64,000 nucleotides of DNA. It comes from Streptomyces morookaense. GTDB taxonomy: Bacteria; Actinomycetota; Actinomycetes; Streptomycetales; Streptomycetaceae. Both the position numbers and the translations under genes were made by a program. The stretch covers positions 1 through 64,000 of the forward strand of contig NZ_JABBXF010000033.1 of NCBI RefSeq assembly GCF_013030945.1, in the 5' to 3' direction. The notes beneath the pieces were generated by a model. That model was given only the letters and a program-made list of their open reading frames with translations, ran no database searches and had not been told where the DNA came from. Every line of letters starts with the position of its first letter. Position 1 is the first letter of the stretch. Below, one piece after another: positions 8,555-16,553 of this stretch.

Positions 8555-9390
8555 CCGTCGTTGCGGCTCTTCCAGCGAAACGTCTTCAGGCATACGAGCA
8601 ATCCCACTACGGCGTAGGCACCGAGCGCCAATGCGATCTGTCCGTGCCCCCAGCTGTGGCCGGGCTCATAGGGCCGGAAGGTGTCGGGGAGGAACACCGA
8701 CCGCATTCCCTGGCAGATCCACTTCATGGGGAAGAACGAGGCGATGATGCGCAGGACGTGGGGCAATTGGTTGAAGGGGATGAAAACACCGGAGATGAAC
8801 TGCAGCACGATGACCGGCAGGAAGACCATGGCGCCTGCGCTCTGCGGGCGCACGTAGCTGCTGTAGGCGAGACCGAGCAGGGTGCAGCTGACGATGCCGA
8901 GGACGAAGACCCAGGCGAACGTCAGCCAACGGGCGGGATCCGTGGGCAGTTTCAGGCCGAAGAACGCGGTACCGAGACCCAGCAGGATGACGGCCTGTCC
9001 CAGGCTGGAGACCAGCACCACCGCGACCTTGCCCGCGAAGTAGGCGCTCTTGGGCATGGGCGTGGAGCGCAGACGCTTGAGGGTGCCGTTCGCCCGCTCA
9101 CCGACGACCTGCAGGACCATGCTCTGGAAGCTGGTCGCCATGATGCCGACGCCCAGCATGCCGGTGACGTAGATCTGCTGGGCGTCGACGCCGGTGTCGG
9201 CGATGTGCTGTTTGAAGATCGAGGCCAGCAGGACGAGCATGAGCAAGGGCATCCCGAAGGTGAAGACGACCTGGCCCTTTTCGCGGAAGAACTGTTTGAT
9301 CTCCAGGGTGCTGCGTGCGACGGCCACCTTCCACAACGGCAGCGCAAGCCGCGGGGCCGTGATGCTCTCCTTGGTCGCGGACGCGCTCAC
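8551..9390 (-). CDS. ABC-2 type transporter permease (DrrB-like)
   Basis: 279 aa, six predicted membrane segments, of the ABC-2 family that pairs with DrrA-like ATPases for antibiotic export. The N-terminal cytoplasmic part (ALPLWKVAVARSTLEIKQFFREKGQVVFTFGMPLL) and the late motif FLPVIVLQFISGVFIPFNQLP are typical. GTG start overlaps the ATPase stop as GTGA, so translation is coupled. A two-gene exporter like this in a glycosylated polyketide cluster usually serves efflux and self-resistance. Confidence 0.9.
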   Translation of the reverse strand: MSASATKESITAPRLALPLWKVAVARSTLEIKQFFREKGQVVFTFGMPLLMLVLLASIFKQHIADTGVDAQQIYVTGMLGVGIMATSFQSMVLQVVGERANGTLKRLRSTPMPKSAYFAGKVAVVLVSSLGQAVILLGLGTAFFGLKLPTDPARWLTFAWVFVLGIVSCTLLGLAYSSYVRPQSAGAMVFLPVIVLQFISGVFIPFNQLPHVLRIIASFFPMKWICQGMRSVFLPDTFRPYEPGHSWGHGQIALALGAYAVVGLLVCLKTFRWKSRNDG

Positions 9391-10235
9391 GCGTTGTCTC
9401 CGATCATGTGCAGGTAGATGTCTTCCAGGGTGGGGCGCGTCACCGTGAGCTGGGGAACGTCGCCGCCGTAGCGGCCGGCGAGCTCCAGCACGGCGCCGGT
9501 GGGGTCCTCGGTCTCCATCCGGTGGGCCCCGTGCTCGTCGTTCCAGCCGACGACCGCCTTGGCCAGGTGGCGGCCGCCGAGCCGCTGCGGGGTGTCCACA
9601 TCGACGATGCGCCCGGCGGAGATGACCGCGACCCGGTCGGCGAGGTGCTCGGCCTCGTCGAGGTAGTGGGTCGTGAGCACGATGGTGGTGCCCTCGCGGC
9701 GGAGATCCAGGATCAATTCCCAGAACTGCCGGCGGACTTCGGGGTCGAAACCGGTGGTCGGTTCGTCGAGGAAAAGCACCTCGGGGCGGCCGACGAGGCC
9801 CAGTGCGACATCGAGGCGGCGGCGCTGACCGCCGGAGAGCTGACGGGCGAGCTGATCCCGCTGCTCGTGCAGACCGACCGCGTGCGTCAGTTCGGCGACG
9901 TCACGGGCTCCCGCATACAGCGATGCGAAGTGCTCCAGAATTTCCCGGACGGTCAACTGCGCATAGTCCTGGGAATCCTGGAGCACCACACCGACCCGGG
10001 TGCGCCAGGCCGCCGTTGCGCGGCGGGGGTCCTCACCGAGCACGCTGAGCTCGCCGCTGTCGTGCGAGCGCAGACCCTCCAGGATTTCGGTGAACGTGGT
10101 CTTGCCGGCTCCATTGGGGCCGAGCAGCGCGAATATTTCGCCCTTTTCCACGCTGAGTTCGTCCACATCCAGGACGACACGCTCGCCATAGCTCTTTCGC
10201 ACGTTTCGTGCCTGAATCACTCGGTCAGTCAACAC
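9387..10235 (-). CDS. ABC transporter ATP-binding protein (DrrA-like)
   Basis: 282 aa. Walker A in LLGPNGAGKTTFTEIL, Q-loop in VVLQDSQDYAQLTV, signature LSGGQRRRLDVAL, Walker B in VLFLDEPTTGFDP, switch His in LTTHYLDEAEHLADR. The C-terminus PTLEDIYLHMIG is characteristic of DrrA/NatA-type ATPases. GTG 10235 is chosen because it starts right before the conserved beta-strand VIQARNVRKSYG and aagg precedes it. First gene of the five-gene operon ending with the 2,3-dehydratase. Confidence 0.92.
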   Translation of the reverse strand: MLTDRVIQARNVRKSYGERVVLDVDELSVEKGEIFALLGPNGAGKTTFTEILEGLRSHDSGELSVLGEDPRRATAAWRTRVGVVLQDSQDYAQLTVREILEHFASLYAGARDVAELTHAVGLHEQRDQLARQLSGGQRRRLDVALGLVGRPEVLFLDEPTTGFDPEVRRQFWELILDLRREGTTIVLTTHYLDEAEHLADRVAVISAGRIVDVDTPQRLGGRHLAKAVVGWNDEHGAHRMETEDPTGAVLELAGRYGGDVPQLTVTRPTLEDIYLHMIGDNA

Positions 10236-10290
10236 ATCAATGGACCTTAATCTTCGGTTCGGTTCGGCACAGCGTGCGGTCGAAGGAGTA

Positions 10291-10318
10291 CCCGTGTCCT
10301 TCGATCGATGGACACGGG
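10291..10318. promoter_or_regulatory. 28-bp near-perfect palindrome, candidate operator
   Basis: CCCGTGTCC (10291-10299) and GGACACGGG (10310-10318) flank TCGATCGA, itself a palindrome with the same centre. 26 of 28 positions are symmetric, with one T/T pair breaking it. It sits between the exporter start (10235) and the SARP-like repeats (10343-10371), which fits an operator rather than a terminator because no gene ends here. Confidence 0.5.
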
Positions 10319-10342
10319 GCGGGGCAGGCGGGTCGTCCGGTG

Positions 10343-10371
10343 CGTCCCAACCGACTTGGACAAGGCTTCGA
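10343..10371 (-). promoter_or_regulatory. Candidate SARP-binding repeats for the exporter/two-component operon
   Basis: On the minus strand TCGAAGC, TCCAAGT and a degenerate TGGGACG start exactly 11 bp apart (plus-strand positions 10365-10371, 10354-10360, 10343-10349). They lie about 110 bp ahead of the ABC ATPase start, in the orientation of that operon. Confidence 0.45.
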
Positions 10372-10503
10372 GTGCGGGGAGCCAGCATGCTGCCGAGCGC
10401 CGCCGGGTGGCGGCGCGTGCGACCGCAGGGCCGCCTCGGTGCCCGGAGGCGGCTTCCGCCCGAAGCACCCTGGCACGCCGACCTGACAGTGAGGAGCGGA
10501 TCG

Positions 10504-11262
10504 ATGGAGATCATCGGCCGGGGTTTCGTCGCCCAGAACTTTCGCACCATCGCGCACCGGCACCCGGACGTGGTGGTGTACGCCACCGGAGTCGCGTCCA
10601 CCACGGCGACCTCGTCCGCCGACTTCGGCCGGGACGCGGAACAGCTCTACGAGACAATTCGCGCCTGCCGGAGTTCGGGCCGGCGGCTGGTGTTCCTCTC
10701 GACCGCCTCGTCCGCCATGTACGGAGCGGTCGAGGGCGCAGCCGTGGAGGACGGGCCCGTCTTCCCCTCGATGCCGTACGGCCGGCACAAGCTGGCCATG
10801 GAAGTGGCGGTGGCCCGTTCCGGCGTCGATTTCCTCATCTGCCGGATGACGAACCTCGTGGGTCCGTCGCAGAGGCCCCACCAGCTGCTGCCGTCCTTGG
10901 TCGCCCAGGTCCGTTCGGGACGGGTGCGCGTCCACAGCGGGGCGCACCGTGACCTGCTCGACGTCGCTCACGCCCGCGCGGCCATGGACGGTCTGCTGGA
11001 GGCGGGAGTCAGCGGGGAGACCGTCAATCTCGCCTCGGGTTTCTCCGTTCCGGTGGAGGACGTCGTGGCGTACATCGAGCAGCAGCTGGGGATGAAGGCC
11101 CGCCGGGAGACCGTTGCACCGGCGGGCCAGGGCTCTGCCGCGCCGGTGTCGATCGCGAAGCTCGCACGCCTGCTGCCGGGCATAGAGCAGCGCTTCGGGC
11201 TCGGTCCGCGGTACTTCGAGAACGTCATCAGCCGCTACCTGGACTCTCCCGTTCCCGCCTGA
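10504..11262 (+). CDS. NAD-dependent epimerase/dehydratase family protein, probable NDP-4-keto-sugar reductase
   Basis: 252 aa, shorter than 4,6-dehydratases. It begins MEIIGRGFVAQNF, a shortened dinucleotide-binding start, followed by VYATGVASTT, FLSTASSAMYG and MPYGRHKLAME (Tyr and Lys of the SDR catalytic pair). Small proteins of this kind act as C-4 ketoreductases in deoxysugar pathways (the UrdR/MtmTIII/CmmUIII group is my comparison, from memory). It faces the sugar methyltransferase and stands alone between divergent and convergent neighbours. ATG 10504 has gaggagcgg just upstream. The precise substrate and stereochemistry cannot be read from the sequence. Confidence 0.72.
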   Translation: MEIIGRGFVAQNFRTIAHRHPDVVVYATGVASTTATSSADFGRDAEQLYETIRACRSSGRRLVFLSTASSAMYGAVEGAAVEDGPVFPSMPYGRHKLAMEVAVARSGVDFLICRMTNLVGPSQRPHQLLPSLVAQVRSGRVRVHSGAHRDLLDVAHARAAMDGLLEAGVSGETVNLASGFSVPVEDVVAYIEQQLGMKARRETVAPAGQGSAAPVSIAKLARLLPGIEQRFGLGPRYFENVISRYLDSPVPA

Positions 11263-11283
11263 CCGGCCCGTTCCGGCGCCGCA

Positions 11284-12438
11284 TCACCAGTGCGGCGCAC
11301 GCGGCATCCACCGTGGGATGCCGCCTTCGGCGTTGACGCCCTTCTCCAGGAACGCGATGTTGTGGTAGACGTGCATGCCCGTCAGGAACGCCTCGGTCTG
11401 GCTGAGGGCGCGGTCGGGGGCGCTCTCGCGCTCCTCGTGGTGCAGATCGTCGATGAGGGACTTCAGGAGTCCCATCATGGTGTGGGGAGCGTTCAGGTCG
11501 CGGTCGTCGCCCCCGTAGCCGGGCAGGTACGACGTCCACAGGTCCTCGATGACGTAGAAGCCGCCGGGCCGCAGGTGCGGGAAGAGCGCCGTGAACGAGG
11601 TGCGCACGTGCTCGTTGATGTGGCTGCCGTCGTCGATGATGATGTCGAAGGGACCGTGCTCCCGGGCCAGCGCGTCCAGTCCCGCGGGGTCGTTCTGGTC
11701 GCCCTGCAGGATCTGGAGGCGCGGCCCGTTGAGTGCGGACTTGTCGAAGTAGTCGAGTCCGAAGACCGTGCCGCGGCGGAAGTAGCGGCGCCACATCTTC
11801 AGCGATCCGCCACCGGACTCCTCGTCCGCGTAGCCGCCGACGCCTATTTCGAGGATGCGCACCGGAGTGTCGCGCAGGGGGGCGAAGTGCCGCTCGTAGT
11901 GCGGCGTGAACCAGTGCACCTGGCCCCACTTGTCGGAACCGTGCCGCAGCGCGAGGGTGCCGAGGTCGGGGGTGCGCGGTGACAGGGCGTCGATGACGGT
12001 CGACGTGGCGGAGGCGATCGAGGGCTGCAGTTCGCGGGGCGGGAAGTCCGTGTCATGCGCCGTGGCCAGCTCGATGCGCCGGGTCCCGGCGGTGCGGGCG
12101 AGGTCCGGACCCCACAGTTCGCGCACCAGGTCCTTGAGCCGGTAGACGATGCGCACCTCGCAGCTCTCCTGCATGCCCTCGTCCACGCGCACGGGGCGGC
12201 CTGCGGTGAGGGTCAGGGTGCGGTCGGTGGCCGTGTCGTAACCGTCGTGCTCGATGCGCAGTCCGACGCGGATCTCGTGGGGGTTGACCGGCACGTCGAT
12301 GCGCGTCCGGATCTCCTCCACGGCCAGTTCGGCGGCGCGCGCCGGGCCGACGTGGTCGACGGCCCGGCGCAGTGCCCGGGGGGTGTCACCGGCGCCGGCG
12401 ATGAGTTGCTGGATGTCGGCGGTCGACGTATCCGTCAC
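11284..12438 (-). CDS. Sugar O-methyltransferase (MycE/ElmM-like)
   Basis: 384 aa, matching the MycE/TylE/ElmM group that O-methylates deoxysugars already attached to a polyketide. It has an N-terminal auxiliary domain of about 150 aa and a C-terminal Rossmann methyltransferase. Visible motifs are LGTLALRHGSDKWGQVHWF, the SAM loop ILEIGVGGY, the acidic pair in DIIIDDGSHINEHVRTSF and FYVIEDLWTSYLP; the metal-binding Asp/Glu residues of MycE are expected in the last two. The GTG start overlaps the NRPS stop (GTGA), so it is co-translated with the NRPS gene. Confidence in sugar specificity is good by family resemblance, but which hydroxyl is unknown. Confidence 0.87.
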   Translation of the reverse strand: MTDTSTADIQQLIAGAGDTPRALRRAVDHVGPARAAELAVEEIRTRIDVPVNPHEIRVGLRIEHDGYDTATDRTLTLTAGRPVRVDEGMQESCEVRIVYRLKDLVRELWGPDLARTAGTRRIELATAHDTDFPPRELQPSIASATSTVIDALSPRTPDLGTLALRHGSDKWGQVHWFTPHYERHFAPLRDTPVRILEIGVGGYADEESGGGSLKMWRRYFRRGTVFGLDYFDKSALNGPRLQILQGDQNDPAGLDALAREHGPFDIIIDDGSHINEHVRTSFTALFPHLRPGGFYVIEDLWTSYLPGYGGDDRDLNAPHTMMGLLKSLIDDLHHEERESAPDRALSQTEAFLTGMHVYHNIAFLEKGVNAEGGIPRWMPRAPHW

Positions 12439-15400
12439 CGCTCCTCCTTCAGATGGGTGTTGTCCGCTGATGTGCGGGATTCGGTGTGCTGCGGGGAGCG
12501 CTCAAGCTCTTCGCAGATGCTCAGGACCTCCGCGAGGAGACGCTCGGCGAGTCCGGCCGCCTCTGCCTCGGGGACGGCGTCCGTGCGGTACCTGAGGACT
12601 CCGCCGTCCGCCGGGGGCAGCCACAGTTCCACGGTGAGTTCCGGCAGCGCCCTCTCCGGCGCCAGGTACAGGTAGTCGGCGCTGCCGTTCCCCAACGCGA
12701 GGCGGCGGGAGGGCAGTTCGACCTGCAGCAGGTAGGCCTGCAGCAGAGGGTGGCGGTGGGAGCCCTGGGGCAGCTCGGGCATGATCGCCTCGAGCGGCAC
12801 CAAGGGTGGGTGCATCGCTTCGCGCAGCTGCTCGGCCGCGCTCAGGACGAGCTCGCGGGCCGATTGCGCCGTACCGGGTGCACGCAGCGGCAGCATACTG
12901 GCGAAGCAGCCCACCACGGCTGTCGTCTCCTCGGTGAAGCGACCGGTGGACGGCACCGCCACCACGGGCTCCGGGGAGCCGGTGAAGGAGCGCAACAGCC
13001 GTGTGTACGCGGCGTGGTAGACCGCCATGCCGGTGGCGCCGACGGCGGCGGCCGCCCGGTCGACGCGGTCGCGCAGGTCCTCGGTGATCTTCAGAGGGAG
13101 TTCCGCCGCGGGACCGCTCCACGGCCGTTGCGCGCCGAGCGGGAACCGCAGTTCACCGGCTCCGCGGACGCGGTTCATCCAGGACCACACCGCCTGCGGG
13201 TAGTTCTCCCGGAAGCGGTCCCACTGGTCGGCGGCCGCGCGGTAGTAGGACGCCGGGGTGTCGGTGAAGGCGGGCAGTCCGGCGGCCAGTGCCGTGTAGG
13301 CCCGTTCCAGGTCGCGGAGAAGGAGTGCACACGACCATCCGTCGAATGCGATGTGGTGCACCGCGATCGCCAGCAGTGACTCGCCGTTCGCAACAGGGAA
13401 CAGGGCGGCCCTGACGGGCAGTTCCGACGTCAGGTCGAAGGGCCGCAGCACCCACCCACGGGCGTCGGCCTCCGCCTCCGGCGATGTCGCCACCGCGGGC
13501 CGGGTGTCCAGAAGCGGTCCCGTCCGGTCGGCGGGCACGATGTGTACATCGGGCAGTCGCGGCCCGTCGGAGAAACGGGCGCGCAGCGCCTCGTGGCGTG
13601 CGACGACCGCGTCGACCGCGGCACCGAGCAGGGCCGGATCGACCTCCGCCGACAGCCGGTAGACCATGGGGATGATGTCCTCGTCGAGGTGCCCGGCGTC
13701 TCGGGACGCGGCCCAGAAGCCGCCTTGCACGAGGGGGACGCGCCGTGGCCGGCCGTCCCGTTCCGCATCGTCGGGCGCCGTGCGGGCCGTGTCCGGCGGG
13801 CATGTGTCGAGCAGGTCGGCGATGTTCCGCGGCGTGCGGGCCGTGAGCACGTCGGACGCTCCGATGCGCCGCGCGAGCCGCGAGCCCAGCCTGGTGGCCA
13901 GACGGATGGCGGTCAGGGACGTCGCCCCGCAGCGGAAGATGTCCGTGGACGGCGAGACGGGGTGGCCGAGGAGTTCGGCGACCGTCTCGAGGACGACGCC
14001 GGTCACCGTGCCGTCGCCGGACTCCCGCTCGTCCGCGTCGCCCTGACCGCCGCCCGCACCCTGCGCCACGGCTTCCAGGGCGCGCTGGTCGATCTTGCCG
14101 TTGACGCCCAGAGGCAACTCGGCAAGAGGCATCAGCAGGTCCGGCACGAATGCCGCGGGCAGGCTGATGCGGAGTGCACGGCGCACGTCGTCGGCGGGAA
14201 CGGCCGCGGGTGCGCCGACGTAGAAGACGGCGAGTTGCGTCTTCGCAGGAGCGTCCAGCGGAAGTGCCAGCGCACAGGCACGGACGACACCCGGCACGGC
14301 CTCGGTCAGCCGCTCGATCTCCTCGGCCTCGATGCGCAGGCCGCGCACCTTGAACTGGCGGTCGCGGCGGCCGAGGAAGAACAGCCGGCCGTCGTCGTCC
14401 ATGCGGGCGATGTCACCGGTGAGGTAGACCCGTCGGGGTCCGCCGGGGAGGGGGACGACGGGGAACCGCCGTTGCGTCTCCGCGTCGTCACCGAGGTAGC
14501 CGAGGCTCAGCCCGTCGCCGGAGACCGCCAACTGCCCTCGTTCCCCACGGGGCACGACTGCGTGCTGTTCGTCCAGGAGGTGGACGGACGTGTTCGCCAC
14601 CGGGGTGCCGATGGGAACCTCGTCGGGGATGTCGCCCTCCGCGACCCACGCCGCCGTGCTGATGGTGTTCTCCACCGGTCCGTAGTCGTTGACCACCCTC
14701 AGCCGGGGGTGGGCGTCGCGGCAGCGTCCGATGTGCTCCGCAGAGGCGCGGGCACCGCCGGTCAGCAGCAGCCGGAGTCCCGTGAACGCGTCGAGGTCGT
14801 CCTCGACGAGCGCGTTGAACAACGTCGCCGGCAGGGCAACCGTGTTGACCCCGCGCCGTACATGGGCCCGCAGGTCGGCGCCGGTCAGATGGCTGCCTTC
14901 ATGGATGACGCAGGTGCCGCCTCCGAGCAGCGGCACCCACAGTTCCAGGGCGAAGACGTCCCACGCGGGCGAGGCGATCTGCAGCGACACCATGGGCCCG
15001 GGCAGGACGTGGGCCGGGTCCAGTGCGGTGCGCACGATGCCCCGATGCGGGGCGAGGGCGGCCTTGGGCTCGCCCGTGGTTCCGGAGGTGAAGAACACAC
15101 AGCACGCGTCGCCCTCCGCACGACGCCGTGGCGCGGTCGGCCCGAGGTCCTCCGCCGACGGGAGGAAGAGGCCGGCGATGCCCACGACGGGCACGTCGGA
15201 CGGCGCCTCCGCCGGCTCGTCCGCCAGGCACAGCACCGCCCCGGTCCGGCGGAGGAGGGCGTGGTGGCGGCGCTGCGGCCAGTCCACGGGGACGCATGCG
15301 TAGGCCGCGCCCGTCATGAGGACGCCGAGCAGCACGCTCACCAGGCGCGGAGAGCGTGCTGCGCGCACGGCCACCACGTCACCGGCGCCCACCCCCAGGT

Positions 15401-15596
15401 CCGTGAGCCGGGCCGCAACGGTGTGGGCCTCGGCGAGGAGTTCGGCATAGGTGACGTCGGTGTCGCGCATCCGCAGCGCCACCGCGTGGGGAAGCTCCGC
15501 GGCCCGGCGTGCGACGACCTCCTCGACACGGACGCCGTCCGGATAGGCGACACGCGGCCCGTGGGACGTCGAAAGGGGTCGGTTGCCCGTCAGCAT
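12435..15596 (-). CDS. Nonribosomal peptide synthetase, adenylation-thiolation-condensation
   Basis: 1053 aa in the unusual order A-T-C. The A domain (about 1-520) has CVFFTSGTTGEPKAAL, NDYGPVENT, YLTGDIARMDDDGRLFFLGR and the catalytic Lys in PLGVNGKIDQ. The carrier protein has DIFRCGATSLTAIRLA with phosphopantetheine Ser560. The C domain has the active-site motif HHIAFDG (His747, His748, Asp752) and ends near residue 1040. No thioesterase follows. This layout would activate one amino acid and condense it with an acceptor, possibly an amine or hydroxyl on the polyketide or sugar, or transfer it to another carrier. The substrate code cannot be assigned reliably. A ribosome-binding site aaaggag precedes ATG 15596. 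Confidence 0.92.
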   Translation of the reverse strand: MLTGNRPLSTSHGPRVAYPDGVRVEEVVARRAAELPHAVALRMRDTDVTYAELLAEAHTVAARLTDLGVGAGDVVAVRAARSPRLVSVLLGVLMTGAAYACVPVDWPQRRHHALLRRTGAVLCLADEPAEAPSDVPVVGIAGLFLPSAEDLGPTAPRRRAEGDACCVFFTSGTTGEPKAALAPHRGIVRTALDPAHVLPGPMVSLQIASPAWDVFALELWVPLLGGGTCVIHEGSHLTGADLRAHVRRGVNTVALPATLFNALVEDDLDAFTGLRLLLTGGARASAEHIGRCRDAHPRLRVVNDYGPVENTISTAAWVAEGDIPDEVPIGTPVANTSVHLLDEQHAVVPRGERGQLAVSGDGLSLGYLGDDAETQRRFPVVPLPGGPRRVYLTGDIARMDDDGRLFFLGRRDRQFKVRGLRIEAEEIERLTEAVPGVVRACALALPLDAPAKTQLAVFYVGAPAAVPADDVRRALRISLPAAFVPDLLMPLAELPLGVNGKIDQRALEAVAQGAGGGQGDADERESGDGTVTGVVLETVAELLGHPVSPSTDIFRCGATSLTAIRLATRLGSRLARRIGASDVLTARTPRNIADLLDTCPPDTARTAPDDAERDGRPRRVPLVQGGFWAASRDAGHLDEDIIPMVYRLSAEVDPALLGAAVDAVVARHEALRARFSDGPRLPDVHIVPADRTGPLLDTRPAVATSPEAEADARGWVLRPFDLTSELPVRAALFPVANGESLLAIAVHHIAFDGWSCALLLRDLERAYTALAAGLPAFTDTPASYYRAAADQWDRFRENYPQAVWSWMNRVRGAGELRFPLGAQRPWSGPAAELPLKITEDLRDRVDRAAAAVGATGMAVYHAAYTRLLRSFTGSPEPVVAVPSTGRFTEETTAVVGCFASMLPLRAPGTAQSARELVLSAAEQLREAMHPPLVPLEAIMPELPQGSHRHPLLQAYLLQVELPSRRLALGNGSADYLYLAPERALPELTVELWLPPADGGVLRYRTDAVPEAEAAGLAERLLAEVLSICEELERSPQHTESRTSADNTHLKEER

Positions 15597-15692
15597 GTGG
15601 CTCCTTTCACGGGGCGCGTCCTCACCATGGGTCCGGTTGCGCCCGCATCGAGCCGACCGGGCTGCGCCGAAGCCGATGTTCGTGCGGTCACT

Positions 15693-15721
15693 TCAAGTTC
15701 CATTCGAAACGCCGTCTCGCA
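15693..15721 (+). promoter_or_regulatory. Candidate SARP-binding repeats in the NRPS / apoprotein intergenic region
   Basis: TCAAGTT (15693), TCGAAAC (15704) and TCTCGCA (15715) start 11 bp apart on the plus strand. The first two also read as TTCAAG/TTCGAA and are close to symmetric, so the site could serve the divergent NRPS operon as well. Confidence 0.45.
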
Positions 15722-15747
15722 GGCCGTGCGGGCTCGGGAATCCGTGC

Positions 15748-15777
15748 CGACCGGAGGACACCCACGTCCTCCGGTCG
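15748..15777. promoter_or_regulatory. Perfect 12-bp inverted repeat upstream of the apoprotein gene
   Basis: CGACCGGAGGAC (15748-15759) and GTCCTCCGGTCG (15766-15777) are separated by ACCCAC. It lies about 100 bp ahead of the start of the neocarzinostatin-family gene and downstream of the SARP-like repeats. It could be an operator, or a hairpin in the 5' leader of that mRNA. No gene ends here, so a terminator is unlikely. Confidence 0.5.
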
Positions 15778-15879
15778 ATGGACCTGCGAATTCGTCCGTT
15801 GGAACCTCGTGACGCCTCCCGGTCCCGGGACAGACTCGGTTCCGCAACGCAGCACCGTCGCAGAACAGGAGTCCTTCAC

Positions 15880-16326
15880 ATGAAGCACCGCATCAAGGCC
15901 CGCACGGTCGGCAAGGGGATCGCCCTGGCGAGCGCCGGATTCGCCGCCGCCCTGGCACTCAGCACCTCGGCCTCCGCGGCGCCCTCGCTCAGCGTGAGCC
16001 CGAACTCGTCGCTGTCGGACGGCCAGTCGGTCACCGTCTCCGGAAGCGGCTACAAGCCCGGCTCGACGATCGTGCTTCTCCAGTGCGACGGGGACAAGCC
16101 CCAGGGAACGGCCTGCGACAAGCAGGCCCTGGTCGCCGCGGCGGCGGACGCCAAGGGCGGCATAAAGGCGACCTTCACCGTGCACAAGCAGTTCACCGGC
16201 AGCAACATGGCCGGCGGCAGCGGCACGTCCAAGGTCGACTGCTCTTCCGGCCACTGCTACATCGGCGCCACCGACGCGTCCCACCCCGGCGCCCAGGGTG
16301 CGGGCGTGGTGCTCACCTTCTCCTGA
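15880..16326 (+). CDS. Secreted neocarzinostatin-family apoprotein
   Basis: 148 aa with a classical signal peptide (positively charged MKHRIKARTVGKG, a hydrophobic core, cleavage after SASA near residue 32). The mature part of about 115 aa follows the neocarzinostatin/macromomycin/actinoxanthin pattern: APSLSVSPNSSLSDGQSVTV, a first disulfide pair in QCDGDKPQGTAC, KGGIKATFTVHKQF, a second pair in VDCSSGHCYIG and a C-terminus ending GVVLTFS. Family members are immunoglobulin-like beta-barrels that bind and protect an enediyne chromophore outside the cell. No enediyne PKS is in this window, so here it may bind the glycosylated aromatic product or act alone. ATG 15880 follows caggag. Confidence 0.88.
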   Translation: MKHRIKARTVGKGIALASAGFAAALALSTSASAAPSLSVSPNSSLSDGQSVTVSGSGYKPGSTIVLLQCDGDKPQGTACDKQALVAAAADAKGGIKATFTVHKQFTGSNMAGGSGTSKVDCSSGHCYIGATDASHPGAQGAGVVLTFS

Positions 16327-16359
16327 GGCACCACGCCCCCGTCTCCGGGGCCCCTCACC

Positions 16360-16396
16360 GGTTTTGCCGCCCCGACCCCCGCGGGGCGGCAAAACC
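16360..16396 (+). terminator. Strong intrinsic terminator after the apoprotein gene
   Basis: GGTTTTGCCGCCCCG (16360-16374) pairs perfectly with CGGGGCGGCAAAACC (16382-16396). The 15-bp stem lies 34 bases after the stop codon and would isolate this gene from the methyltransferase downstream. Confidence 0.8.
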
Positions 16397-16553
16397 CGTA
16401 TACGGGCGAAAGGCCGACTCATCGAATCCCAAAGGATTTTCGAGTCCGGGTCCTCAGGATGGGCGGCGATGACAGTTGGCGGTGAGGCAACGCCCCGAGC
16501 GGCCCTCCCCGGCGTGTCAGAAGTCCACTCCACTTCGCAGAACGAGGACGATC

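Noticed and set aside
11276..11298. Inverted repeat GCGCCGCA/TGCGGCGC at the end of the sugar methyltransferase gene
   Set aside because: Short stem that overlaps the coding end; could act as a weak terminator but is not convincing enough to list.
15880..16326. Enediyne cluster, because of the neocarzinostatin-family protein
   Set aside because: No iterative enediyne PKS or its accessory genes are present; the polyketide core is type II.
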